NCBI GenBank assembly: GCA_009923345.1
Contig: RFTR01000004.1
Span: forward strand, 1 to 29,520
Direction of reading: 5' to 3'
Length of the DNA stretch: 29,520 bases
From: Betaproteobacteria bacterium
GTDB lineage: Bacteria; Pseudomonadota; Gammaproteobacteria; Burkholderiales; Burkholderiaceae_C
A model generated the notes under the pieces. The model was not told the origin of the DNA, made no database searches, and worked only from the letters and a program-made list of their open reading frames with translations. Below are positions 1 to 7,120 of this stretch, piece after piece (the first letter of the stretch is position 1; each line of letters starts with the position of its first letter). A program made the position numbers and the translations under genes.

Positions 1-753
1 ACTGCGATTCCTTTTGGTTTGAACAGTCGTCAAATGACTGCTTGGATGTACGAAGGCAATGGTATGAAGCTCTTGCGTGAGTTTTATGCCAAGTACAACA
101 TGGTCAACTTCCCCGGCGGTAACACTGGTGCCCAAATGGGTGGTTGGTTCCGAAAAGAAATTAAGTCTGTGAAAGACCTCAAAGGTTTGAAGTTCCGTGT
201 GGGTGGCTTTGCCGGAAAAGTCTTGGATCGTTTAGGGGTCATACCCCAAAACATTCCCGGTGGCGATATTTATCCAGCATTGGAAAAAGGCACCATCGAC
301 GCAGCTGAGTGGGTGGGTCCTTATGATGATTTAAAGTTGGGCTTTAACAAAGTTGCGCCTTTCTACTACTACCCCGGTTTCTGGGAAGGCGGTCCAGAGT
401 TGGACTTCTTTATCAACGACAAGGCATTCAATGCGCTGACGCCTGAATACAAGGCCATCATTGAGGCCGCTTGCGCTCAGGCACACTCAGATATGCAAGC
501 CAAGTACGACGCCCGTAACCCTGCAGCTTTGAAGCAGTTGGTAGGTTCTGGCGCGAAGTTGCGTGAGTTCCCCAAGGACGTGATGACCTCTGCATTTAAA
601 GAAGCCATGGCCTTGTATGAGGAAACTTCTGCCAAAAACGAAAACTGGAAAAAAGTTTATGCAGACTACTCCAAGTTCCGTGCTGATTCCAACCTGTGGT
701 TCCGTTTCACGGAAGCCAAGTTTGATTCGTTCATGCAAGCGCAAAAACTGTAA
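1..753 (+). CDS. TRAP transporter substrate-binding protein, TakP-like (5' end outside window)
   Basis: The reading frame is open from base 1, and residues upstream of the first possible start (TAIPFGLNSRQM) already match the family, so the gene is cut by the window edge. About 250 C-terminal residues of an expected ~360 are present. The segments QMGGWFRKEI, LKGLKFRVGGFAGKVL, GGDIYPALEKGTIDAAEWVG and YYYPGFWEGGPELDFF are typical of DctP-family receptors of the TakP type, which bind 2-oxo acids such as pyruvate in the periplasm. The Arg of the KFRVGG segment and the Trp/Glu around AAEWVG and FWEGG lie where TakP contacts its ligand. Substrate is inferred from family only. It converges on dctM/dctQ (minus strand), which would supply its membrane subunits. 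A strong hairpin terminator follows directly. Confidence 0.9.
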   Translation, partial: TAIPFGLNSRQMTAWMYEGNGMKLLREFYAKYNMVNFPGGNTGAQMGGWFRKEIKSVKDLKGLKFRVGGFAGKVLDRLGVIPQNIPGGDIYPALEKGTIDAAEWVGPYDDLKLGFNKVAPFYYYPGFWEGGPELDFFINDKAFNALTPEYKAIIEAACAQAHSDMQAKYDARNPAALKQLVGSGAKLREFPKDVMTSAFKEAMALYEETSAKNENWKKVYADYSKFRADSNLWFRFTEAKFDSFMQAQKL

Positions 754-773
754 TAGTCTAAGCCTACAAATAG

Positions 774-799
774 AAACCGCGCCTAAGTGCGCGGTTTTT
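774..799 (+). terminator. Rho-independent terminator of the TakP-like gene
   Basis: Perfect 9-bp arms AAACCGCGC (774-782) and GCGCGGTTT (789-797) flank a 6-nt loop, and the 3' arm runs into TTTTT (795-799). It begins 20 bases after the stop codon on the plus strand. The opposite strand has no comparable T-run, so it mainly serves the plus-strand gene. Confidence 0.9.
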
Positions 800-844
800 C
801 ATGGCTCAATTCAATGGTGATAAATGAGGCCAATACGCCTTGAA

Positions 845-1327
845 TCACATCCGGCGAAATGCTTTGAGTTCTTGGCTAAGTCTTTCCATCTCTATCAATA
901 CCGCCGCATCGGATACGAAAAAAACACTGAACTTGCCTGCTAGGGTGCGGGCATAAAGCCTTGGCGCAATAAGCCACTCAAGTCCCCGGATACGAATAAG
1001 TTGAGCGACCGCTAAATCATCAAAATCAAAGTGCTTGGTCCACATCCAACTTTGTGTAATGCCGGTAGGGTCTAACCGAATACGGCTAATCAATACAAAC
1101 CAAGCGGTACAGGCAAGCAAGCACCAACCCAAGATAAACCAGCCGGCAGTACGAAGCCCTTCCAAGTCGGCGTTACCGCCAAATTTGCCTTGCAACCAAA
1201 GGCTTAAAAGCCAATAGCCACAAAGTGCAACAACTGTGCAGGTGAGGGTTTTGAATGCGAGGGAGAAGGCCGATCCCTCAACCTTTTCGGCCTGCAGTTC
1301 AAACCGAAAAGGTGCGGGCCCTAGCAT
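845..1327 (-). CDS. Small membrane protein co-translated with TRAP permease (unknown function)
   Basis: 160 residues. I do not recognise a named family. Two hydrophobic segments (about residues 24-46 and 61-83) form a probable membrane hairpin. They are followed by a soluble C-terminal region with a basic patch and the pattern IRLDPTGITQSW, reminiscent of small bacterial membrane proteins with a PH-like domain; that resemblance is only an impression. The start codon overlaps the stop of dctM as TAATG (shared base 1327), so translation is probably coupled to the TRAP permease. This suggests a role linked to that transporter or its assembly, but no direct evidence is visible. It converges with the TakP-like gene. 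Confidence 0.75.
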   Translation of the reverse strand: MLGPAPFRFELQAEKVEGSAFSLAFKTLTCTVVALCGYWLLSLWLQGKFGGNADLEGLRTAGWFILGWCLLACTAWFVLISRIRLDPTGITQSWMWTKHFDFDDLAVAQLIRIRGLEWLIAPRLYARTLAGKFSVFFVSDAAVLIEMERLSQELKAFRRM

Positions 1328-2847
1328 TATTTTTTGAACAAGTCGTCAATTTTCTTTTGTTCTGCGGCTGCATCTTCTGCGGCACTTGGGGCTGTGCCAT
1401 CAGGCTTCAAGTCGATGACAGGAACTTCTTGCTCGGAAGGCATCTCAATCACGACTTTGTCGAGATCAACTTTCTCTTCTTTATCTAAGAACATGGTGAC
1501 GGTTTCAGGAACAAAGATCACGATGACGACCAAGACGAGTTGCATGATTACCCAGGGAATCGCACCAAGGTAAATATCGCTTGAGAGAACTGGCTTTTGG
1601 ATACGGCCTTCTTTGAACAAGGTGTCAGCAATACCGCGTAAATAAAAGAGTGCGAATCCAAAAGGAGGATGCATAAAACTGGTTTGCATATTTACGCATA
1701 GCAAGACACCAAACCACACCATATCGATGCCCATTTTTTCGGCAACAGGACCCAACATGGGCAAGATGATGAAAGCTATTTCAAAGAAATCCAAGAAGAA
1801 AGCCAGAAAGAATATGAATATGTTCACGGCAATCAAAAAGCCAATCTGCCCTCCTGGTAGACCAGACAGCATGTCTTCAACCCATTTGGCGCCGTCCACC
1901 CCTTGGAAAACCATGGAGAACACGCGTGAGCCAATCAAAATAAACACCACCATGGCTGTGAGGCGCATCGTGCTGTGCATAGCTTCCCAAATCAAATCTT
2001 TGTCTAAGCGCTTATGGATAGCAGCCAAAACTAACGCGCCCACGCAACCCATTGCGCCTGCTTCGGTAGGTGTGGCAATAGCAGTGTTGATGCCTGGCAG
2101 TCCGCCCATAGAGCCAAGTACTGCAAAAATCAAAAATGCAGACGGAATGATGCCGCGCAAGCATTTGAGCCACAAATGAAATCCGTCCATTGTGCGGGCT
2201 TCTTTAGGAATACCGGGAACATGGTGTGGCTTGAAAACACCTAAAGCAAATGTGTAGATCGCAAAGATGGCGACCTGTAAAAGAGATGGACCCCAAGCGC
2301 CTTTGTACATATCGCCCACTGAGCGACCGAGTTGGTCAGCCATGACCACCAACACCAAAGAAGGTGGCACCAATTGCGTGATGGTGCCAGATGCAGCCAA
2401 AACACCCGTGGCATAGCGCATGTTGTAGCCATAACGGATCATCACCGGAAGTGAGATCAAAGCCATGGCGATGACTTGCCCAGCCACCGTTCCGGTGATC
2501 GCGCCCAAAATAAAGCCCACGATGATGACGGAGTAGCCAAGACCCCCTTTGACGGTGCCAAACAACTGACCCATGGAGTCAAGCATGTCTTCAGCCAGGC
2601 CACACTTTTCCAAAATCGCACCCATGAAGGTGAAAAACGGAATAGCCAGTAGAAGGTCGTTGCTAAGAATGCCAAAAATATTAAGTGGCAAGTTAGACAT
2701 AAAACTGGCGGGGAACCAGTCAAGGCTGATAGCCAAAAACCCGCAAGCCAAGCCTAAAAAAGACAAAGAGAAGGCAACGGGAAAGCCAATGAGCATGGTG
2801 AGCACGAGGCCCGCAAACATGATGGGTGCGAAATTTTGCATTTCCAT
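1327..2847 (-). CDS. dctM: TRAP transporter large permease (DctM family, long TakP-system type)
   Basis: 506 residues with a dozen or so hydrophobic segments, starting MEMQNFAPIMFAGLVLTMLI. The pattern GFILGAITGTVAGQVIAM, the segment PPSLVLVVMADQLG and the late PPFGFALFYLRG match the DctM/TRAP large membrane subunit, which carries the substrate by Na+-coupled transport. It is longer than the common ~430-residue form. The last ~50 residues form a charged, alanine-rich hydrophilic tail that is probably cytoplasmic. It lies 11 bases after dctQ, with an AAGGA ribosome site 8 bases before the ATG. The TakP-like receptor encoded convergently at the window start is the likely partner. Confidence 0.93.
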   Translation of the reverse strand: MEMQNFAPIMFAGLVLTMLIGFPVAFSLSFLGLACGFLAISLDWFPASFMSNLPLNIFGILSNDLLLAIPFFTFMGAILEKCGLAEDMLDSMGQLFGTVKGGLGYSVIIVGFILGAITGTVAGQVIAMALISLPVMIRYGYNMRYATGVLAASGTITQLVPPSLVLVVMADQLGRSVGDMYKGAWGPSLLQVAIFAIYTFALGVFKPHHVPGIPKEARTMDGFHLWLKCLRGIIPSAFLIFAVLGSMGGLPGINTAIATPTEAGAMGCVGALVLAAIHKRLDKDLIWEAMHSTMRLTAMVVFILIGSRVFSMVFQGVDGAKWVEDMLSGLPGGQIGFLIAVNIFIFFLAFFLDFFEIAFIILPMLGPVAEKMGIDMVWFGVLLCVNMQTSFMHPPFGFALFYLRGIADTLFKEGRIQKPVLSSDIYLGAIPWVIMQLVLVVIVIFVPETVTMFLDKEEKVDLDKVVIEMPSEQEVPVIDLKPDGTAPSAAEDAAAEQKKIDDLFKK

Positions 2848-2858
2848 AGTCGTATTCC

Positions 2859-3398
2859 TTATTGCACCGGTTTTTCGTAATGGGTGTCCATCTCAAACTT
2901 GCCTTGTAAATAGGCCACACGTTTGATGATTTCGCTGATACCTTGCAAAGTCATCCAAATAAAACCTACAGGCAACAACAACATGGCAGGCCAACGAACT
3001 AGGCCGCCAGCGTTGCTGGACATTTCATTTGTCATCAGCATTTTGAGAAAGAGCGGGAAACTCAGCCATGACAAAAGAATCATGACTGGCAACAAAAACA
3101 AGACCAGGCCAAAGAGGTCAATATAGACGGGGCCATTACCTTTTAGTCGACCATAAAAAATATCGACGCGCACATGCTCATTCATTTTCAGAACGAGGGG
3201 AGCGCCTAACATCACGGTGGCAGCGAACAAATACCACTGAATTTCCAACCAACCGTTGGAACTGATGTCAAAGCCATAGCGAATAAAAGCATTGCCAGCA
3301 GAAATTAGGGCGGCTGCAAGAACAGCAAATGCAGCGATGTGGCCAAATTGCGCGCTAATTTTGTCTACGCCCAAGGCGAACTTAAGAAGTTTAGACAC
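2859..3398 (-). CDS. dctQ: TRAP transporter small permease (DctQ family)
   Basis: 179 residues with four hydrophobic segments. It includes GWLEIQWYLFAATVMLGAPL and the pattern MNEHVRVDIFY, characteristic of DctQ subunits, which pair with DctM. I chose the GTG start at 3398 because a perfect AGGAGG (3405-3410) sits six bases upstream. An ATG at 3428 would add ten residues (MLGCQKRRHT) and place the ribosome site inside the gene. It is the first gene of the dctQ-dctM-membrane protein operon, with a striking inverted repeat 38-63 bases upstream of the start. Confidence 0.92.
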   Translation of the reverse strand: MSKLLKFALGVDKISAQFGHIAAFAVLAAALISAGNAFIRYGFDISSNGWLEIQWYLFAATVMLGAPLVLKMNEHVRVDIFYGRLKGNGPVYIDLFGLVLFLLPVMILLSWLSFPLFLKMLMTNEMSSNAGGLVRWPAMLLLPVGFIWMTLQGISEIIKRVAYLQGKFEMDTHYEKPVQ

Positions 3399-3719
3399 AG
3401 TGTGCCTCCTTTTTTGACAACCCAGCATCTTACCAAAAATTAGTCCTTAAAGACTAATTTTCAACCCTTTACAAAAACCGAATTGCCCAATCACGGCAGC
3501 TTTATCGAAAATTGTTCTGGTACGGGTTAGCCGTGCGTATTTTTCAAAATATCGCGCAAGATGTGTGGCGCAATTTTGCAACCGCAACCCCCGCCGTGCG
3601 AGAGTGAAGTTAGTCTTGGAATAGAGGAAGTCATTTGCCAATTATCGGCGCAAGAGTGAATGCGGATGAATGCGCCACGGTTTACGCGCTACGATATTCA
3701 CGTAACTTTTCACCTTTGT
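3399..3719. other. Divergent intergenic region between dctQ and tupB
   Basis: About 320 bases hold the dctQ ribosome site and the inverted repeat at 3436-3461. The remainder (3462-3719) shows no convincing gene. A weak promoter-like pair TTGGAA...AATTAT occurs around 3616-3645 toward tupB. An imperfect repeat TTACG (3682-3686) / CGTAA (3701-3705) precedes the preferred tupB start. Neither is strong enough to call as a site. Confidence 0.5.
3436..3461. promoter_or_regulatory. Perfect inverted repeat, candidate operator of dctQM
   Basis: Arms AAAATTAGTC (3436-3445) and GACTAATTTT (3452-3461) are perfect 10-bp complements around a 6-bp centre CTTAAA. The element is AT-rich and lies 38 bases upstream of the dctQ GTG. 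That position suits a repressor operator better than a terminator. The TAGTC...GACTA symmetry would fit a dimeric helix-turn-helix regulator such as a GntR-type protein. The regulator is not in the window, so this is inference. Confidence 0.5.
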
Positions 3720-4457
3720 ATGTCCTCTTTGACAGATAGCGTATTCGCAGCATTTGATCTCATCACCCAGTACGACCCCATGTTGTGGAGTGTGGTCGCT
3801 AGGTCGCTGTGGGTGAGTGTGTGGGCAACTGCTATCGCCAGTGTTGTAGGTATTTGTTTTGGCGCATGGTTAGCGGTCAGTCGTTTTCATGGAAGAAGTG
3901 TTTTGCTAACGGTGCTCAATACCTTGCTGGCTTTGCCGTCTGTGGTGGTGGGGTTGGTGGTGTATTTGCTGTTGTCGCGCAGTGGGCCTTTGGGTCATTT
4001 GGGTTGGCTATTTAGTTTGAAGGCCATGGTGTTGGCGCAATCGGTGCTGATATTTCCGGTCGTTGTGGCCCTTACACGCCAATGCGTTGAAGACGCGGAT
4101 AGGTTGCATGGTGAACAGTTGCAATCTTTAGGCGCTGGTGCAAGTTTGCGTAGTTTGCTGTTGGTGTGGGACGAGCGCTATGTCTTTCTGACGATCGTTA
4201 TCACCGCTTTTGGCCGTGCTGTTTCAGAGGTGGGTGCTGTCATGGTGGTAGGCGGCAATATCGAAGGGTTCACACGGGTCATGACGACGGCCATTGCTTT
4301 AGAAACCAGCAAAGGTGACTTGCCACTTGCATTGGCGTTGGGTCTGGTTTTACTGGCGGTGGTGTTGTGCCTGAACATCTTGGTGGCAGCAGTCAGAAGT
4401 TGGCGCTTGCGTGTGGATGGTTCTGCATCTGACCCTTTACAAAAAGTATGGGTATGA
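3720..4457 (+). CDS. tupB: Tungstate-type ABC transporter permease (TupB-like)
   Basis: 245 residues with five to six hydrophobic segments. LWSVVARSLWVSVWATAIAS and the permease loop GRAVSEVGAVMVVGGNIEGFTRVMTTAIALE (the EAA-type contact for the ATPase) are typical of TupB and other molybdate/tungstate/sulfate-type permeases. LALPSVVVGLVVYLLLSRSG also fits the tungstate branch. I prefer the ATG at 3720 (MSSLTDSV) because family members begin there. An in-frame ATG at 3660 would add twenty residues. No good ribosome site precedes either. The stop overlaps tupC. The periplasmic binding protein gene tupA, normally adjacent, is absent. Tungstate rather than molybdate is inferred from the family only. 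Confidence 0.82.
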   Translation: MSSLTDSVFAAFDLITQYDPMLWSVVARSLWVSVWATAIASVVGICFGAWLAVSRFHGRSVLLTVLNTLLALPSVVVGLVVYLLLSRSGPLGHLGWLFSLKAMVLAQSVLIFPVVVALTRQCVEDADRLHGEQLQSLGAGASLRSLLLVWDERYVFLTIVITAFGRAVSEVGAVMVVGGNIEGFTRVMTTAIALETSKGDLPLALALGLVLLAVVLCLNILVAAVRSWRLRVDGSASDPLQKVWV

Positions 4458-5164
4458 GCGCACAACAAAAAACCCATCTGCCAATTCCTATGAAAAAAGA
4501 ACTACAACTCCAATTGCAGGGAGTGGATGTGCAGTTTGGCTCCCACTTGGCACTTCGGCAGATTGATTTAAACGTGTATGCAGGAGAGCGCGTTGCTTTT
4601 GTTGGTGTCAATGGCTCAGGCAAAAGCACTTTGTTGCGTGTCATACATGGTGTGCTGCCTGTCAGTAGTGGGCAAGTGCATTGGCAAGCTGGTGTGCAAC
4701 AGGCGATGGTGTTTCAGCGTCCGTATATGTTGCGCACCACGGTTATCAATTTTGTGGCCCTAGCCCTATGGTTGCAAGGCGCGCAATGGCGTATTGCCAA
4801 AGAACAAGCGTTAGCGGCACTGCACCAAGTGGATTTACAAGATCTAGCGCACCGAAATTTAGCTTTTGCACGTGCGTTGGCTGTGCATCCCCAATGCATG
4901 TTGTTAGACGAACCAACCTCTAGTTTGGATCCCCATGCCAAGCGAGAAGTAGAGCGGATCATGCATGATTGGATTGCAGACAACGCTACCACCTTGTTGT
5001 TTAGCAGCCATAACTTAGGGCAAGTCAAGCGTTTGGCTACGCGCGTTGTGTATTTAGAAAATGGCCGTATCTTGGCCGACTTACCAACCGAGCAATTCTT
5101 CCATCAACCACTGGAGCGGTCGCATCCAGAAGCACATTTGTTTCTAAGAGGTGAGCGGGTGTAA
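4454..5164 (+). CDS. tupC: Tungstate-type ABC transporter ATPase lacking the LSGGQ signature (TupC-like)
   Basis: 236 residues from the ATG at 4454, which overlaps the tupB stop as ATGA; an in-frame ATG at 4448 adds two residues. Present are Walker A (GVNGSGKST), Q-loop (QRPYM), Walker B (CMLLDEPT), D-loop (SSLD) and H-loop (SSHNL). The ABC signature is missing: the sequence runs directly from LAHR to NLAFARALAV, where family members have roughly ten more residues carrying LSGGEQQR. The signature completes the ATP site of the partner subunit, so the protein is probably inactive or impaired unless this is a sequence error. The gap is in frame. The gene faces a truncated crcB, another sign of decay at this locus. 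Confidence 0.8.
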   Translation: MSAQQKTHLPIPMKKELQLQLQGVDVQFGSHLALRQIDLNVYAGERVAFVGVNGSGKSTLLRVIHGVLPVSSGQVHWQAGVQQAMVFQRPYMLRTTVINFVALALWLQGAQWRIAKEQALAALHQVDLQDLAHRNLAFARALAVHPQCMLLDEPTSSLDPHAKREVERIMHDWIADNATTLLFSSHNLGQVKRLATRVVYLENGRILADLPTEQFFHQPLERSHPEAHLFLRGERV

Positions 5165-5257
5165 AGAAGCCTCTTGTGTATTGAGCCAAGTACCCAATTG
5201 CCAACGCGCCAATGCGCCCACACAAGCGCCTATGCAAATGGCTATGACAGCACTCAT
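5144..5257 (-). pseudogene. crcB: Truncated crcB remnant (fluoride channel N-terminus)
   Basis: A 37-codon frame begins MSAVIAICIGACVGALARW and continues QLGTWLN, a good match to the first ~26 residues of CrcB/Fluc fluoride channels, which are normally ~125 residues. The resemblance ends at about base 5176, close to the tupC stop at 5164. The last residues (TQEASLHPLTS) merely read antisense to tupC's 3' end. The ATG overlaps the TGA of the upstream TRAP dctM as ATGA, so this was once a properly coupled operon gene. The rest of crcB was presumably lost when the tupBC segment became joined here. The fragment holds at most one membrane helix and cannot form a channel. Confidence 0.65.
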
Positions 5258-6564
5258 TTATCGATGCCCATCACTGCATCTGGTAGGTAGGTCACGATTT
5301 GTGGAAATACGATGATCAACACAATACACACAACTAAACATGCAAAGAATGGGAGGGCTGCTCGTGCGATGGTGTTGCTGTCTTTACCAGTCATGTTTTG
5401 CAAGACAAATAGGTTGAAACCTACAGGTGGAGTGACTTCGGCAATTTCGACCAACAACACAATAAAAATACCAAACCAAATCAAATCAAATCCCGCTTTT
5501 TGAATCATGGGTAAAACCACAGCACTGGTCAACACAATCATGCTGATACCGTCTAAGGCCGTTCCCAAAATCAAATACACCACTGTGAGTACTGCTATCA
5601 AAGCCAAAGGACTCAGTTGCATGGCATTGACCCATTCTGCCAATTCGCGCGGGATACCAGTGAAAGCCATAGTCTTGGTCAAGAAAGCAGCACCAGCTAA
5701 TATGAACATGATCATGCAACTCGAGCGGGCAGTGCCCATCAAGCCATCCCAGAAGTTGCTCCACGTCAAGCTACCGCCCCATGCAGCCAATGCCAGCGAA
5801 CCCACTACGCCATAGGCGGCGCACTCCGTAGCTGTGGCGTAGCCAGTAATCAAGACCCAACATACAAAAATAATGAGTGCACCGCAGGGTATGAGATTGC
5901 GTGAGAGTTTGATCTTCTCTAAAAAAGTGGTTGGTGCATCAGCTGCAGGCACTTGGTCTGGGTGACGCAAGCTCCACCACATGATGTAACCGCTAAAGAG
6001 CGCCATCAATAAAAAGCCTGGCAAAAAGCCTGCGAGAAAAATACGAATGATGGATGCGTCTGCAGCGACTGCGTAAACCACCATGGTGATAGATGGCGGA
6101 ATCAAAATACCTAATGTGCCAGCCGTGGCCAATGAACCTAAAGCTAATTTTTCGCTATAGCCACGCTTCATCAGTTCAGGCAAGGCTACTTTACTGATCG
6201 TGGCGCATGTTGCAGCTGAAGAGCCAGAGACGGAGCCAAAAATACCGCAGCCCAAGATGGTGGTGTGCATCAAACGACCAGGTACGCGGTTCAACCAAGG
6301 CCGCAATCCTTCGAACATTTCTTCGCTGAGTTTGGTACGAAATAAAATTTCGCCCATCCAAATAAACAAAGGGAGAGCAGCAAGCTCCCAGCTTGCATTG
6401 CTTTCCCAAAAAGCACTGAATAGGTTTTTTCCTGGTTGTGTGTTGGTGAAAAACGCTTGACCCACCCACCCACAAATTGCCAAGGTCATGGCAATCCACA
6501 CGCCACCCGAGAGCAAAACCATCATGACGAGTAAGAGAAGACCGCCGACGAGAAGAATGTCCAT
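5254..6564 (-). CDS. dctM: TRAP transporter large permease (DctM family)
   Basis: 436 residues from the ATG at 6564 (MDILLVGGLLLLVMMVLLSG), the usual start and length for this subunit. AAGG lies five bases upstream. A longer frame to 6642 would overlap dctQ and add a non-homologous leader. SGSSAATCATISKVALPELMKRGY, the LGILIPPSITMVVYAV segment and the late VTPPVGFNLFVLQ are hallmark DctM sequences. It carries the solute across the inner membrane with Na+ coupling. It is third in a dctP-dctQ-dctM operon, 22 bases after dctQ. Its stop codon overlaps the start of the crcB remnant. Confidence 0.94.
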   Translation of the reverse strand: MDILLVGGLLLLVMMVLLSGGVWIAMTLAICGWVGQAFFTNTQPGKNLFSAFWESNASWELAALPLFIWMGEILFRTKLSEEMFEGLRPWLNRVPGRLMHTTILGCGIFGSVSGSSAATCATISKVALPELMKRGYSEKLALGSLATAGTLGILIPPSITMVVYAVAADASIIRIFLAGFLPGFLLMALFSGYIMWWSLRHPDQVPAADAPTTFLEKIKLSRNLIPCGALIIFVCWVLITGYATATECAAYGVVGSLALAAWGGSLTWSNFWDGLMGTARSSCMIMFILAGAAFLTKTMAFTGIPRELAEWVNAMQLSPLALIAVLTVVYLILGTALDGISMIVLTSAVVLPMIQKAGFDLIWFGIFIVLLVEIAEVTPPVGFNLFVLQNMTGKDSNTIARAALPFFACLVVCIVLIIVFPQIVTYLPDAVMGIDK

Positions 6565-6586
6565 GGAAACCTTGGAGGCTAAAAAA

Positions 6587-7120
6587 TCAAACGTCGGAAG
6601 AGAAATCACCCCGCGCATGGCGCTCTTGCACTTCACGCACATAGGTAGGGGTTTGACCTTTTAGCACCAAGATCAATTCGTCAAAAAGGGCGATCCACAA
6701 AAGAACAGATCCGAGCGCAAAACTCAATTGCGGAATCCAGAGTGGCAAGGGCAACAGTCCTTGCGCCACTTCGTTGAATTCCCAACTCTCGTGGGTAAAT
6801 TTGCAAGCCCACCATGCCAGATACGCGACGGCTATATTGCCCACCAGCAAGGCGGCAATCTCAAAACGTTTACGCCACGCCTCAGGCAAGCTGTCGATCA
6901 ACAACGTAACACGGACAAAGTCGCCGTGTTTGAATGCATGGGCCATGCTGAAAAAAGATGCCGCAGCACAAAACCATGCCACTACATCGTTAACAGCACC
7001 CGTACGAACCCCAAACTCACGCAATACGCTTTGGGCAATCATCAAAGCGCATAGCGCCAAAATAAACAAGGCTCCCAGTGCACCTGATGCGTAATACAGC
7101 CGATCTAAAAATCGGCGCAT
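6587..7120 (-). CDS. dctQ: TRAP transporter small permease (DctQ family)
   Basis: 177 residues with four hydrophobic segments. AWFCAAASFFSMAHAFKHGDFVRVTLL matches the DctQ core, where a glycine-aspartate/arginine pattern follows the second helix. The C-terminus is charged (EVQERHARGDFSSDV). The start overlaps the dctP stop as TAATG at base 7120, so the two are translationally coupled. It works with the dctM product and the periplasmic receptor encoded immediately upstream. Confidence 0.92.
   Translation of the reverse strand: MRRFLDRLYYASGALGALFILALCALMIAQSVLREFGVRTGAVNDVVAWFCAAASFFSMAHAFKHGDFVRVTLLIDSLPEAWRKRFEIAALLVGNIAVAYLAWWACKFTHESWEFNEVAQGLLPLPLWIPQLSFALGSVLLWIALFDELILVLKGQTPTYVREVQERHARGDFSSDV

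Noticed and set aside
1727..2179. Plus-strand 150-codon frame inside dctM
   Set aside because: It is antisense to a clear DctM protein; its lysine/proline-rich translation has no family pattern and reflects the hydrophobic codons of the real gene.
3447..3641. Minus-strand 64-codon frame upstream of dctQ
   Set aside because: No ribosome site, no recognisable protein, and it runs across the inverted repeat in the promoter region.
3682..3705. Possible ModE/tungstate-responsive operator before tupB
   Set aside because: Only 5-bp arms (TTACG/CGTAA) with a 14-base spacer; it lacks the TATA-rich symmetric halves expected of ModE sites.
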